From: Streptomyces canus
GTDB lineage: Bacteria > Actinomycetota > Actinomycetes > Streptomycetales > Streptomycetaceae
DNA length: 64,000 bases
Reading direction: 5' to 3'
Assembly (NCBI RefSeq): GCF_030816965.1
Contig: NZ_JAUSYQ010000002.1
Location: forward strand, 7,182,001 to 7,246,000
Below are positions 1 through 11,168 of this stretch, piece by piece. Each line of letters begins with the position of its first letter. Position 1 is the stretch's first letter. The position numbers and the translations under genes are program-made. Under the pieces are notes generated by a model, which made no database searches, was not told the origin of the DNA, and worked only from the letters and a program-made list of their open reading frames with translations.

Positions 1-55
1 CGCGCCTGCGGGTACCGGAACGGATCTCCCGAATGCCGCCGATCGTGAAGCCCAT
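1..55 (-). CDS. Partial unidentified CDS, N-terminus only
   Basis: The first 18 codons of a leftward gene that leaves the window. An ATG at 55 follows a strong purine-rich ribosome binding site (GGAGGGGG, read on the minus strand, ending two bases before the ATG). The peptide begins MGFTIGGIREIRSGTRRR. That start resembles, from memory only, Streptomyces proteins annotated as bifunctional DNA primase/polymerase, but 18 residues cannot establish this. The gene diverges from nsdA. Confidence 0.5.
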   Translation of the reverse strand, partial: MGFTIGGIREIRSGTRRR

Positions 56-490
56 GCCCCCTCCAACGGGTCCAGCGCGCCGGTGGTTACGAGACGGACG
101 CGGCCAGTCACTCTCCGTTGCTTCTTCCGAGCGACGTCGGCGCTCGGAGGTGCCCCGGGTGGTGCGCTGGGTCATGTGCGCCCCTGAGTGCACCACCCCG
201 CCTACCCCTGCTCGGTCTATGTCAAGTGAATCGTGCGGAGGTGCCCGTGAGTTCATTCGAAGGGGTGGCGAATGGTGGCGTTTCCGGGATCGCCATGGCT
301 GGACGCGTGATCGTAGGATTACTTTGAGTGCACGAGTCCTGGGGGCACATGCACTTGTGGGTATGCCGGAGGCAAGTCGCTTCCGCGGTTCCAAGGCTGA
401 CAACTGCCGGACGAACGGCCGCATTTACCGGCATTCTGATAAGGCTTGGCGCACTCGGTGACAAGTGGTCTCAGGGATGGGGGCGTTCCA
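56..490. other. Divergent intergenic region upstream of nsdA
   Basis: About 435 bases between the leftward partial gene and nsdA. The only coding candidate seen is a 26-residue ORF at 247-327, listed separately. The promoters of both flanking genes must lie here, but no convincing -35/-10 pair was found. Confidence 0.5.
247..327 (+). CDS. Possible 26-residue small ORF or leader peptide
   Basis: A GTG at 247 is preceded by CGGAGG at 236-241 with five bases of spacing and opens a frame of 26 codons ending TGA at 325-327. The peptide is mildly hydrophobic, with the C-terminal part reading GIAMAGRVIVGLL. It lies about 160 bases before nsdA on the same strand. Its good Shine-Dalgarno is the main argument; it could equally be chance in GC-rich DNA. 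Confidence 0.22.
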   Translation: MSSFEGVANGGVSGIAMAGRVIVGLL

Positions 491-1996
491 GTGGGCGGCA
501 ACAGCGGAAGCGGGACGGGCGCCGGGAGCGCCGCGCAGAGCTCCTCTCAGGCCGACAAACGTCCCAACGAGCTGCTCACCTCCTGGTTCGTGCGCAGCGG
601 CTGGTCGAAGGGCGAGCTCGCCCGCCAGGTCAACCGCAGAGCCCGGCAGTTGGGGGCCAACCACATTTCCACCGACACCTCGCGGGTGCGCCGCTGGCTG
701 GACGGCGAGAACCCCCGCGAACCCATCCCCAGGATCCTGTCCGAGCTGTTCTCCGAGCGGTTCGGATGCGTCGTCTCCGTCGAGGACCTCGGACTGCGCG
801 CCGCCCGCCAGTCACCGTCCGCGACCGGGGTCGACCTGCCCTGGACGGGCCCGCAGACCGTGGCCCTGCTCAGCGAGTTCTCGCGCAGCGACCTCATGCT
901 GGCGCGGCGCGGCTTCCTCGGGACTTCGCTGGTCCTGTCCGCGGGCCCGTCCCTCATCGAGCCCATGCAGCGCTGGCTCGTCCCGGGGTCGGCCGCCACC
1001 CCGCACCGGGAACCCGACCCCGCCTCGTCCCGTCGCGTCGGCCGCCTCTCGAAGCCCGAGCTCGACCTCCTCGAGTCGACGACCGAGATGTTCCGCCAGT
1101 GGGACGCCCAGTGCGGCGGCGGCCTGCGCCGCAAGGCGGTCGTCGGCCAGCTGCACGAAGTGACGGACCTCCTCCAGGAGCCCCAGCCCGAGACCACCAC
1201 CCGCAAGCTGTTCAAGGTCGCCGCCGAACTGGCGGAACTCGCGGGCTGGATGTCGTACGACGTGGGGTTGCAGCCCACCGCGCAGAAGTACTTCGTCCTC
1301 GCCCTGCACGCGGCCAAGGAGGCCGGCGACAAGCCGCTCGGTTCCTATGTCCTGTCCAGCATGAGCCGTCAGATGATCCACCTCGGGCGGCCCGAGGACG
1401 CCCTGGAGCTGATCCACCTCGCGCAGTACGGCAGCCGGGACTGTGCGAGCCCGCGCACCCAGTCGATGCTGTATGCGATGGAGGCCCGCGCCTACGCCAA
1501 CATGGGACAGCCCGGCAAGTGCAAGAGGGCGGTCCGGATGGCCGAGGACGTTTTCGCCGACGCCGACGAGTGGGACGAGCCGGACCCCGACTGGATCCGG
1601 TTCTTCTCGGAGGCCGAGCTGTACGGCGAGAACTCCCACTCCTACCGGGACCTGGCCTACGTCGCCGGTCGCAGCCCGACCTACGCCTCCCTGGCCGAGC
1701 CCCTCATGCAGCGGGCGGTGGAGCTCTTCTCCAAGGACGACGAGCACCAGCGGTCGTACGCACTCAATCTCATCGGCATGGCCACGGTGCATCTGCTCCG
1801 GCGCGAGCCCGAGCAGAGCACCGTACTGGCGGAACAGGCCATGCACATCGCCAAGAAGGTCCGCTCCGAGCGGGTCAACACTCGTATTCGAAAGACGGTC
1901 GACACGGCTGTACGCGATTTCGGTGATCTCGCCGAGGTCGTGGAACTCACCGAGAAGCTCGCCGCGGAACTTCCGGAGACCGCGGAAGCCGTCTGA
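491..1996 (+). CDS. nsdA: NsdA-type negative regulator of differentiation
   Basis: Resembles NsdA, described in S. coelicolor as a negative regulator of sporulation and antibiotic production. The protein is 501 residues with an N-terminal DNA-binding-like segment (SGWSKGELARQVNRRARQLG, then a motif ending RVRRWLDGENPRE). An internal RRGFLGTSLVL stretch follows, and the C-terminal half is rich in helical TPR-like repeats typical of Streptomyces signalling regulators. The open frame extends upstream to a TTG at 446, but the GTG at 491 has a GGGATGGGGG ribosome binding site and gives the usual length of about 500 residues. The next genes, amtB-glnK-glnD, match the arrangement remembered for S. 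coelicolor, which supports the assignment. Confidence 0.85.
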   Translation: MGGNSGSGTGAGSAAQSSSQADKRPNELLTSWFVRSGWSKGELARQVNRRARQLGANHISTDTSRVRRWLDGENPREPIPRILSELFSERFGCVVSVEDLGLRAARQSPSATGVDLPWTGPQTVALLSEFSRSDLMLARRGFLGTSLVLSAGPSLIEPMQRWLVPGSAATPHREPDPASSRRVGRLSKPELDLLESTTEMFRQWDAQCGGGLRRKAVVGQLHEVTDLLQEPQPETTTRKLFKVAAELAELAGWMSYDVGLQPTAQKYFVLALHAAKEAGDKPLGSYVLSSMSRQMIHLGRPEDALELIHLAQYGSRDCASPRTQSMLYAMEARAYANMGQPGKCKRAVRMAEDVFADADEWDEPDPDWIRFFSEAELYGENSHSYRDLAYVAGRSPTYASLAEPLMQRAVELFSKDDEHQRSYALNLIGMATVHLLRREPEQSTVLAEQAMHIAKKVRSERVNTRIRKTVDTAVRDFGDLAEVVELTEKLAAELPETAEAV

Positions 1997-2176
1997 ATCC
2001 CCAGAACCCCGGCCGCGGCCGGCCCTCCCGAACTGCCCGACTCGGCTCCCCCGTGCCAGGTCATCGGAAGGCCGACCGCGGCCGGTTTCACTCCTTGAGC
2101 GAAGGTTGCGCCACGATAACGATCGACGCGGCCCATATCTGCCAGTTCATCGACGCGTAACACACGAGGCGTCTTC

Positions 2177-2214
2177 GTCACGGCGGCGAAACAACGAGGG
2201 GCTTCCACCGAAAC
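2177..2214 (+). promoter_or_regulatory. GlnR box upstream of amtB
   Basis: GTCAC (2177-2181), six bases, GAAAC (2188-2192), six bases, GGGCT (2199-2203), six bases, GAAAC (2210-2214). This fits the actinobacterial GlnR consensus (gTnAC-n6-GAAAC repeated at 22-base periodicity): a perfect first half-site pair and a second pair with a degenerate a-site. It lies about 100 bases before the amtB start, in the 313-base nsdA-amtB gap. GlnR is the OmpR-type global nitrogen regulator, so the operon should be induced under nitrogen limitation. Confidence 0.85.
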
Positions 2215-2309
2215 CGCGCTGCGTCAATCTCATGGCGCATAACCGGCCCACCCCTCATTCCGCTCTGGCTTCGCCCGCACGGGGCCGTACCTACGACGAG
2301 GAGACGCCG

Positions 2310-3979
<1,670 letters not shown>

Positions 3980-4005
3980 CCGAAGAACAGAACTGGAGCT
4001 GCTGG

Positions 4006-6459
4006 GTGACGAGCACGGGCGTGCACAAGGACGTAGAGGACTCGGGACCCAGCGGCTACGCGGCGGCCCGGCTGCGCCTCCTCCAGGAGGAGGCGCGGTC
4101 CGGGCCGCCGCGCCGTTCGGCCCTCGCCGACCTGACGGACGACTGGCTCTCGGGGCTGTTCACCGCGGGCGCCGAGGCACTGCGCGGGGTCTCCCTGATC
4201 GCCGTCGGCGGCTACGGCCGCGGCGAGCTGTCCCCGCGCAGCGACCTGGACCTGGTCCTGCTGCACGACGGCAGCGACTCCGGCGCGGTCGCCGCGCTGG
4301 CCGACCGCATCTGGTACCCCGTGTGGGACCTCGGGCTCGCCCTCGACCACTCCGTGCGCACGCCGGCGGAGGCCCGCAAGACGGCCGCGGAGGATTTGAA
4401 AGTCCAACTCGGCCTCCTGGACGCCCGCCACATCGCCGGCGATCTGGGGCTGACTGCGGGCCTGCGGACGGCGGTCCTCGCCGACTGGCGCAACCAGGCC
4501 CCCAAGCGCCTTCCCGAGCTCCAGGAACTGTGCGCCGAGCGCGCCGAGCGCCAGGGCGAACTGCAGTACCTGCTCGAACCCGATCTCAAAGAGGCCCGGG
4601 GCGGCCTGAGGGACGCCACCGCCCTGCGTGCCGTCGCCGCCTCCTGGCTGGCCGACGCCCCGCGCGAGGGCCTCGACGACGCCCGGCGCCGACTGCTCGA
4701 CGTCCGGGACGCCCTGCATCTGACGACGGGCCGCGCGACCGACCGGCTCGCGCTCCAGGAACAGGACCAGGTCGCCGCCGAGCTCGGACTGCTCGACGCC
4801 GACACCCTGCTGCGGCAGGTCTACGAAGCCGCGCGGGTCATCTCGTACGCCAGTGACGTCACCTGGCGGGAGGTGGGACGCGTCCTGAGGTCGCGTGCCG
4901 TGCGGCCGCGGCTGCGCGCCATGCTCGGGGGCGGCAAGCCGGTGGCCGAGAGGTCGCCGCTGGCGGAGGGGGTCGTCGAGCAGGACGGCGAAGTGGTGCT
5001 CGCCCGCGCCGCGCGCCCCGATCGCGACCCCGTGCTCCCGCTGCGTGCCGCGGCCGCCGCCGCACAGGCCGGACTCCCGCTCTCCCTGCACGCCGTACGG
5101 CGCATGGCGGCCGGAGTGCGCCCCCTGCCCACGCCCTGGCCCGCCGAGGCGCGCGAGCAGCTCGTGACCCTGCTCGGCTCGGGCCAGCCCACCATCGACG
5201 TCTGGGAGGCACTCGAGGCCGAGGGGCTGATCACCCGGATGCTGCCCGACTGGGAGCGGGTGCGGTGCCGTCCCCAGCGCAACGCCGTGCACATCTGGAC
5301 CGTCGACCGGCATCTGATCGAGACGGCCGTCCGCGCCTCGGAGTTCACCAGGCGCGTCCACCGTCCCGACCTGCTGCTCGTCGCCGCACTGCTGCACGAC
5401 ATCGGCAAGGGCTGGCCCGGCGACCACTCGGTGGCCGGCGAGATCATCGCCAAGGACGTCGCCGCCCGCATCGGATTCGACCGCGAGGACGTCGCCGTAC
5501 TCGCGACGCTCGTACGGCACCACCTGCTGCTCGTGGACACCGCCACCCGGCGTGACCTGGAGGACCCGGCCACCGTGCGTTCGGTCGCCGAGGCGGTCGG
5601 ATCGCAGGGCACGCTGGAGTTGCTGCACGCGCTGACCGAGGCGGACGCCCTGGCCACCGGGCCGGCCGCCTGGTCGTCCTGGCGGGGCTCGCTCGTCGCC
5701 GACCTGGTCAAGAGGGTGGCCGCCGTGCTCGCCGGGGACGACCTCGACGAGCCGGAGGCCGCCGCGCCCACTGCCGAGCAGGAGCGGCTCGCCATCGAGG
5801 CGGTGGCGACCGGCAGCCCGGTGCTGTCCCTGCGCGCGCAGACCGAGCCGCCGGCGCTCACGGAAGGCCAGCCCGCCGGGGACCCCGAGCCGCTCGGCGT
5901 GGAGCTCCTCATCGCCGTACCGGACCAGCCGCGTGTACTGCCCGCCGTTGCCGGAGTGCTGGCCGTGCACCGGCTGACCGTCCGCACGGCGGAGCTGCGG
6001 GCCCTGGACCTGCCCGACGGCGTGGAGGGCTCCGTGCTCCTGCTGAACTGGCGGGTCGCCGCCCAGTACGGCTCGCTGCCCCAGGCCGCCCGGCTGCGCG
6101 CCGATCTCGTACGGGCCCTGGACGGCTCGCTGGACGTCGCCGGGCGCCTGGCCGAGCGCGACGCCGCGTATCCGAGGCGCCGGGGCGTCGTCGCGCCCGC
6201 CGCGCGCGTGACGGTCGCTTCGGCGGCCTCCCGGCATGCCACGGTGATCGAGGTGCGTGCCCAGGACGCTCCGGGGCTGCTGTTCCGCATCGGGCGCGCG
6301 CTGGAGGACGCCGGGGTGCGGATGCGCAGCGCGCACGTGTCGACGCTGGGCGCCAACGCGGTGGACGCCTTCTACGTCACCGACGGCAAGGGCGCCCCGC
6401 TCGGAGCCGGCGAAGCCGCGTCCGTGGCCCGGAAGCTGGAGGAGACCTTGCGGGGCTGA
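4006..6459 (+). CDS. glnD: PII nucleotidyltransferase GlnD (GlnK adenylyltransferase)
   Basis: An 817-residue bifunctional enzyme that modifies and demodifies PII. The nucleotidyltransferase motif GGYGRGELSPRSDLDL lies near residues 68-83. A central HD phosphohydrolase motif (LLHDIGKGWPGDHS) is near residue 463. The C-terminal region has two ACT-like glutamine-sensing segments, the last containing RAQDAPGLLFRIGRALEDAG. In Streptomyces the orthologue is known to adenylylate GlnK at Tyr51. The GTG start at 4006 follows GGAGCTGCTGG. Third gene of the amtB operon. Confidence 0.93.
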   Translation: MTSTGVHKDVEDSGPSGYAAARLRLLQEEARSGPPRRSALADLTDDWLSGLFTAGAEALRGVSLIAVGGYGRGELSPRSDLDLVLLHDGSDSGAVAALADRIWYPVWDLGLALDHSVRTPAEARKTAAEDLKVQLGLLDARHIAGDLGLTAGLRTAVLADWRNQAPKRLPELQELCAERAERQGELQYLLEPDLKEARGGLRDATALRAVAASWLADAPREGLDDARRRLLDVRDALHLTTGRATDRLALQEQDQVAAELGLLDADTLLRQVYEAARVISYASDVTWREVGRVLRSRAVRPRLRAMLGGGKPVAERSPLAEGVVEQDGEVVLARAARPDRDPVLPLRAAAAAAQAGLPLSLHAVRRMAAGVRPLPTPWPAEAREQLVTLLGSGQPTIDVWEALEAEGLITRMLPDWERVRCRPQRNAVHIWTVDRHLIETAVRASEFTRRVHRPDLLLVAALLHDIGKGWPGDHSVAGEIIAKDVAARIGFDREDVAVLATLVRHHLLLVDTATRRDLEDPATVRSVAEAVGSQGTLELLHALTEADALATGPAAWSSWRGSLVADLVKRVAAVLAGDDLDEPEAAAPTAEQERLAIEAVATGSPVLSLRAQTEPPALTEGQPAGDPEPLGVELLIAVPDQPRVLPAVAGVLAVHRLTVRTAELRALDLPDGVEGSVLLLNWRVAAQYGSLPQAARLRADLVRALDGSLDVAGRLAERDAAYPRRRGVVAPAARVTVASAASRHATVIEVRAQDAPGLLFRIGRALEDAGVRMRSAHVSTLGANAVDAFYVTDGKGAPLGAGEAASVARKLEETLRG

Positions 6460-6543
6460 CCGGGGGATCCCGGCAACGTGTGTCGCCGGGATACCCTGGA
6501 GGGCGATTCCCAGCTGCCACCGACCCCGAGGACCGCGAGCGCC

Positions 6544-8091
6544 GTGTTCGATACTCTTTCCGATCGCCTCTCAGCGACTTTCAAGAACCTGCGCGGCAAG
6601 GGACGGCTCTCCGAGGCGGACATCGACGCCACCGCGCGCGAGATCCGGATCGCCCTCCTGGAAGCGGACGTGGCCCTCCCCGTCGTCCGGACGTTCATCA
6701 AGAACGTCAAGGAGCGCGCGCTCGGTGCCGATGTCTCGCGGGCGCTGAACCCCGCGCAGCAGGTCCTGAAGATCGTGAACGAGGAGCTCGTCACGATCCT
6801 CGGCGGCGAGACCCGGCGGCTGCGGTTCGCCAAGAACCCGCCCACCGTGATCATGCTGGCGGGTCTCCAGGGTGCCGGTAAGACCACCCTCGCGGGCAAG
6901 CTCGGCCACTGGCTGAAGGAGCAGGGCCACTCGCCGCTGCTCGTCGCCGCCGACCTCCAGCGTCCCAACGCCGTCAACCAGCTCAGCGTCGTCGCCGAGC
7001 GCGCCGGTGTCGCGGTCTACGCGCCCGAGCCGGGCAACGGCGTCGGTGACCCGGTCAAGGTCGCCAAGGACTCCATCGAGTTCGCGAAGTCCAAGGTCCA
7101 CGACATCGTGATCGTGGACACCGCCGGCCGCCTGGGTATCGACCAGGAACTGATGCAGCAGGCCGCGGACATCCGTGACGCCGTCTCGCCCGACGAGATC
7201 CTCTTCGTCGTCGACGCGATGATCGGTCAGGACGCGGTCAACACCGCCGAGTCCTTCCGCGACGGCGTCGGTTTCGACGGCGTGGTGCTCTCCAAGCTCG
7301 ACGGTGACGCCCGCGGTGGTGCGGCCCTGTCGATCCGCCAGATCACCGGCAAGCCGATCATGTTCGCGTCGAACGGCGAGAAGCTCGAGGACTTCGACGC
7401 CTTCCACCCTGACCGGATGGCCTCCCGCATCCTCGACATGGGTGACCTGCTCACCCTGATCGAGCAGGCGGAGAAGACGTTCAGTCAGGAAGAGGCCGAG
7501 AAAATGGCCTCCAAGCTGGCGTCCAAGAAGGGCCAGGACTTCACCCTGGACGACTTCCTGGCCCAGATGGAGCAGGTCCGGAAGATGGGCAGCATCTCCA
7601 AGCTGCTCGGCATGCTCCCGGGCATGGGCCAGATCAAGGACCAGATCAACAACCTCGACGAGCGGGACGTCGACCGCACGGCCGCCATCATCAAGTCGAT
7701 GACCCCGGCCGAGCGTGCCGACGCCACGATCATCAACGGCTCGCGCCGCGCCCGTATCGCCAAGGGCTCCGGCGTCGAGGTCAGCGCGGTCAAGAACCTC
7801 GTCGAGCGGTTCTTCGAGGCCCGCAAGATGATGTCGCGCATGGCCCAGGGCGGCGGGATGCCGGGCATGCCGGGTGTCCCGGGCATGGGCGGCGGCCCCG
7901 GCCGCTCCAAGAAGCAGCCCAAGAAGGCCAAGGGCAAGCAGCGCTCCGGCAACCCGATGAAGCGCAAGCAGCAGGAGCAGGAGGAGGCCGAGCGCAAGGC
8001 CGCCCAGGGGGGCAGCGCCTTCGGTGTGCCCGGCCAGCAGGTCCCGCAGGACTTCGAGCTGCCGGACGAGTTCAAGAAGTTCATGGGCTGA
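6544..8091 (+). CDS. ffh: Signal recognition particle protein Ffh
   Basis: The SRP54-type GTPase that binds signal sequences on ribosomes and delivers nascent membrane proteins to FtsY; 515 residues. Visible features are the N-domain start (FDTLSDRLSATFKNLRGKG), the G1 motif GLQGAGKTT near residue 107, IVDTAGR and SKLDGDARGGAAL. A Met-rich M-domain is followed by a Gly/Met/Lys-rich tail with GMPGMPGVPGMGG. The frame is open further upstream, but the GTG at 6544 begins the conserved N-terminus. Transcription probably ends at the hairpin just downstream. Confidence 0.97.
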   Translation: MFDTLSDRLSATFKNLRGKGRLSEADIDATAREIRIALLEADVALPVVRTFIKNVKERALGADVSRALNPAQQVLKIVNEELVTILGGETRRLRFAKNPPTVIMLAGLQGAGKTTLAGKLGHWLKEQGHSPLLVAADLQRPNAVNQLSVVAERAGVAVYAPEPGNGVGDPVKVAKDSIEFAKSKVHDIVIVDTAGRLGIDQELMQQAADIRDAVSPDEILFVVDAMIGQDAVNTAESFRDGVGFDGVVLSKLDGDARGGAALSIRQITGKPIMFASNGEKLEDFDAFHPDRMASRILDMGDLLTLIEQAEKTFSQEEAEKMASKLASKKGQDFTLDDFLAQMEQVRKMGSISKLLGMLPGMGQIKDQINNLDERDVDRTAAIIKSMTPAERADATIINGSRRARIAKGSGVEVSAVKNLVERFFEARKMMSRMAQGGGMPGMPGVPGMGGGPGRSKKQPKKAKGKQRSGNPMKRKQQEQEEAERKAAQGGSAFGVPGQQVPQDFELPDEFKKFMG

Positions 8092-8105
8092 GTCCCGTAC
8101 GACTG

Positions 8106-8138
8106 TGAGGGCGTCCTCCCTGCCGGAGGGCGCCCTCA
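8106..8138 (+). terminator. Terminator-like hairpin after ffh
   Basis: An inverted repeat with outer arms TGAGGGCG/CGCCCTCA and inner arms CCTCC/GGAGG around a five-base loop. It sits 15 bases after the ffh stop. There is no T-tract, as is usual for Streptomyces terminators. Confidence 0.7.
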
Positions 8139-8177
8139 GCGCGTGCCGAGGCCCGAGGTCTGCCGTAACGTCCAGAT

Positions 8178-10115
8178 ATGAGCAATGCCGCTCCGGCGCG
8201 CAAGGCCCCCGACCAGCCCTGGCGCACCGAGGGCACCCCGGACGACGGACCACGGCCCCCCGGCGGGAGGCGGCCGCGGGGCCGCTGGTGGGGACTGGCC
8301 GTCACCGCGGTGATCGTCTTCCTGCTGGTGTACGTCGGGCTGAACTACCTCGGTGGGGGCGACGAGCCGACGATCTCCTACACGGAGTTCAGCAGACAGG
8401 TCGACGCGGGCAACGTCGACAAGATCTACTCCAAGGGCGACGCGATCCAGGGCCAGCTCAAGCAGTCCCGGGACGATCCCGACGGCGGCGGCGACTACAC
8501 CAAGTTCAGGACCCAGCGCCCGGCCTTCGCCGACGACGCCCTCTGGCAGAACCTGAGCAGACACGACGTCACGGTCACCGCGCGACCGGTCGTGCAGCAG
8601 CGCGGTCTGCTGCCCAACCTGCTGCTCTCGCTGGTGCCGATCGTGCTGCTGGTCGCCGTGTGGATCTTCTTCGCCCGGCGGGTCGGCGGCGGGCTGGGTG
8701 GTGCGGGCGGCATGCTCGGGCGCAAGGCGCCGCCCAAGCCGGTGGGCCTTCGGCCCGGCACCCAGCGCACCACCTTCGCCGATGTGGCCGGCATCGACGA
8801 GGTCAAGGGCGAGCTGGACGACGTCGTCGACTTCCTGGAGCACCCCGACGTCTACCGCAGGATGGGCGCGAAGATGCCCCGCGGTGTGCTGCTCGCCGGT
8901 TCGCCCGGCACCGGCAAGACCCTGCTGGCGCGCGCCGTGGCGGGCGAGGCGGGCGTGCCGTTCTTCTCCGCCTCGGCCTCCGAGTTCATCGAGATGATCG
9001 TCGGTGTCGGCGCGTCCCGGGTCCGTGAGCTGTTCGCCGAGGCCCGCAAGGTGGCGCCGTCGATCATCTTCATCGACGAGATCGACACCATCGGGCGGGT
9101 CCGCAGCGGCGGCGCCTCGGTGGGCGGTCACGACGAGCGCGAACAGACGCTGAACCAGATCCTCACCGAGATGGACGGCTTCTCGGGGTCCGAGGGCGTC
9201 GTCGTCATCGCGGCGACCAACCGCGCCGACATCCTGGACCCGGCGCTGACCAGGCCCGGCCGCTTCGACCGGGTCGTCAACGTCTCCCCGCCGGACCGCG
9301 CCGGACGCGAGGCGATCCTCGCCATCCACACCCGCGAGATCCCGCTCGCGCCCGAGGTGGACCTGGCCCGGGTGGCCCGCACGACCCCGGGCATGACAGG
9401 AGCGGATCTGGCCAATCTCGCCAACGAGGCCGCGCTGCTCGCCGTGAAGCGCAAGCAGGAGCGGGTGACGCAGTACGACCTGTCGGAGGCCCTGGAGAAG
9501 GTGCAGCTCGGGGCCGAGCGCACGCTGGTGATGCCGGAGGAGGACCGGCGCCGTACCGCGTACCACGAGAGCGGGCACGCCCTCCTCGGCATGCTGCAGC
9601 CCGGCGCCGACCCGGTCCGCAAGGTGACCATCGTGCCGCGCGGCCGGGCGCTCGGGGTGACCATGTCGACGCCCGAGGTGGAGCGGTACGCGCTCTCCGA
9701 GGGGTACCTGCGCGGACGGATCATCGGCGCGCTCGGCGGCATGGCCGCGGAACAGGTCGTGTACGGCGTCATCACGACCGGTGCCGAGAACGACCTCGAA
9801 CAGGTCACGAACATCGCGCGCGGGATGGTCGCGCGGTGGGGGATGAGCGAGCGGGTGGGACGCCTGTCCGCGCTCCCCAGCGACGCCCAGCAGGCATACG
9901 GCCTCGCCGCCGCACCCCAGACCCTCGATGTGATCGACGGCGAGATGCGGCGGATCGTCGACGAGTGCTACGACGAGGCCCTCCGCAAGCTCGCCGAGCA
10001 CCGGGGGCAACTGGACGCGCTGGCCGAGGCCCTGCTGGCGAGCGAGACGCTGGAGGAGACGGACGCGTACCGGATCGCCGGGATCACGCGGATGAAGAAG
10101 GATGCGGAGGTCTAG
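8178..10115 (+). CDS. ftsH: FtsH-type membrane AAA+ zinc metalloprotease
   Basis: A membrane-anchored ATP-dependent protease of 645 residues. A first membrane segment near residues 34-52 and a second near 140-160 flank an external domain. The AAA core has Walker A GSPGTGKT (about 241-248), Walker B IIFIDEID and the second region of homology ending TRPGRFDR. The zinc-protease motif HESGH lies near residue 463. It is shorter and more divergent than the usual essential FtsH (GSPGTGKT rather than GPPGTGKT), so it is probably a second FtsH paralogue. Its stop overlaps that of the convergent methyltransferase. Confidence 0.9.
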   Translation: MSNAAPARKAPDQPWRTEGTPDDGPRPPGGRRPRGRWWGLAVTAVIVFLLVYVGLNYLGGGDEPTISYTEFSRQVDAGNVDKIYSKGDAIQGQLKQSRDDPDGGGDYTKFRTQRPAFADDALWQNLSRHDVTVTARPVVQQRGLLPNLLLSLVPIVLLVAVWIFFARRVGGGLGGAGGMLGRKAPPKPVGLRPGTQRTTFADVAGIDEVKGELDDVVDFLEHPDVYRRMGAKMPRGVLLAGSPGTGKTLLARAVAGEAGVPFFSASASEFIEMIVGVGASRVRELFAEARKVAPSIIFIDEIDTIGRVRSGGASVGGHDEREQTLNQILTEMDGFSGSEGVVVIAATNRADILDPALTRPGRFDRVVNVSPPDRAGREAILAIHTREIPLAPEVDLARVARTTPGMTGADLANLANEAALLAVKRKQERVTQYDLSEALEKVQLGAERTLVMPEEDRRRTAYHESGHALLGMLQPGADPVRKVTIVPRGRALGVTMSTPEVERYALSEGYLRGRIIGALGGMAAEQVVYGVITTGAENDLEQVTNIARGMVARWGMSERVGRLSALPSDAQQAYGLAAAPQTLDVIDGEMRRIVDECYDEALRKLAEHRGQLDALAEALLASETLEETDAYRIAGITRMKKDAEV

Positions 10116-10969
10116 GGGACCCTCGCGATCAGGTACCGGAAGACGTTCGGCATCCACACCGTGCCGTCCCGGCGCTGATACGGATGCAGGGCTTCCGTCA
10201 CCTCCTTGTCCACCTGCGCCCGGTCGGTCGCCTCGATGGCCGCGTCGAAGAGCCCGGTCGACAGCAGCCCCTTGAGCGCGCTGTCGAGGTCGGCGTACCC
10301 GAAGGGGCAGGCCACCCGCCCCGAGCCGTCAGGCCTCAGGCCCGCCCGCTGGGCGACCTCCTCCAGGTCGTCGCGCAGGGCCGGGCGCCAACTGCCCGTG
10401 CTGCGCAGCGGATCCGCCAGCTTGGTGGCCACCCGCAGCACGGACGACGTGGCGCACCGCTCCGGCGGACCCCAGCCGGCGAGCGCCACGGGCGCTCCCC
10501 GCTCGGCGAGCGGTGTCGCCGAGGCGAGAAGTTCACCGAGCCCCTCCGAGTCGCCCGCCAGACACCCGATCGGCTCGAAGGCGGTCACGAGGGTGTACGG
10601 GGGAGTGCCGGCGTCGGCGGCGTTCCCGGGGGCTCCCTCGACGAGCCGGGTGCCGGCACGCGCGCGTGTGCCCGACGTCTCCGCCAGCAGCCGCTGCCGC
10701 GCCAGCGCCAGCCGTTCGGGGCAGGAGGGCTCGACACCGGCGACCGCGGCGCCTCTGGAGGCCGCCATCAGCAGGGCGAGCCCGCTGCCGCAGCCGAGGC
10801 CCAACACCCGCGTCGCGGAGCCCACTTCCAGTCGCTCGTAGACGGCCTCGTACAGTGGAACCAGCATCCGCTCCTGGATCTCGGACCAGTCACGCGCGCG
10901 TGCACCGGGGTCCGTACGGGATCCCTCTCCCGTATGAGACAGGTGCTGCCGCACGAGCGTAGGTGTCAT
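10112..10969 (-). CDS. SAM-dependent methyltransferase
   Basis: A 285-residue class I methyltransferase. Motif I is clear (VLGLGCGSGLALLMAASRG, then an acidic residue in VAGVEPS). A later PYTLVTAFEPIGCLAG occupies the motif IV region. The C-terminus has an alpha-helical lid and ends FRYLIARVP. The substrate cannot be read from sequence; relatives are annotated as generic small-molecule methyltransferases. The ATG at 10969 begins MTPTLVRQHLSH; the frame is open further upstream but the longer N-terminus is low complexity. It diverges from the prolyl-tRNA synthetase across about 200 bases. Confidence 0.8.
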   Translation of the reverse strand: MTPTLVRQHLSHTGEGSRTDPGARARDWSEIQERMLVPLYEAVYERLEVGSATRVLGLGCGSGLALLMAASRGAAVAGVEPSCPERLALARQRLLAETSGTRARAGTRLVEGAPGNAADAGTPPYTLVTAFEPIGCLAGDSEGLGELLASATPLAERGAPVALAGWGPPERCATSSVLRVATKLADPLRSTGSWRPALRDDLEEVAQRAGLRPDGSGRVACPFGYADLDSALKGLLSTGLFDAAIEATDRAQVDKEVTEALHPYQRRDGTVWMPNVFRYLIARVP

Positions 10970-11168
10970 GGATAAGCGCCCCAATCCGCCGAGAGTTGCC
11001 TCTGTGCCCGATTCCGTAGCCCCCGTGACGTGCGCTCGCACTCCCCCCGTATGCCAGGTAACTCCGCACTCGACCGCTCGTCCAGAGGCAGAAGGGCCCT
11101 GTTGCGGGTTGGCATGTGCCGGGGAAAAGAATTCACATCCCGGCAATGTGCGCCCGTAACATCGCGCC
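10970..11168. promoter_or_regulatory. Divergent promoter region, methyltransferase / ProRS
   Basis: 199 bases separating two divergent start codons. TTCACA (11131-11136) and TAACAT (11157-11162) precede the ProRS ATG but are 20 bases apart, so this is only a weak candidate. No T-box-like specifier structure was recognised. Confidence 0.35.

Noticed and set aside
1443..2309. Upstream in-frame extension of amtB
   Set aside because: Overlaps nsdA and the GlnR region; the conserved transporter begins at 2310 with a good ribosome binding site.
6571..8253. Long minus-strand frame opposite ffh
   Set aside because: Complement-frame shadow of ffh with no start signal or family motif.
10970..11168. 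T-box leader for the ProRS gene
   Set aside because: No antiterminator T-box sequence or specifier stem was recognised.
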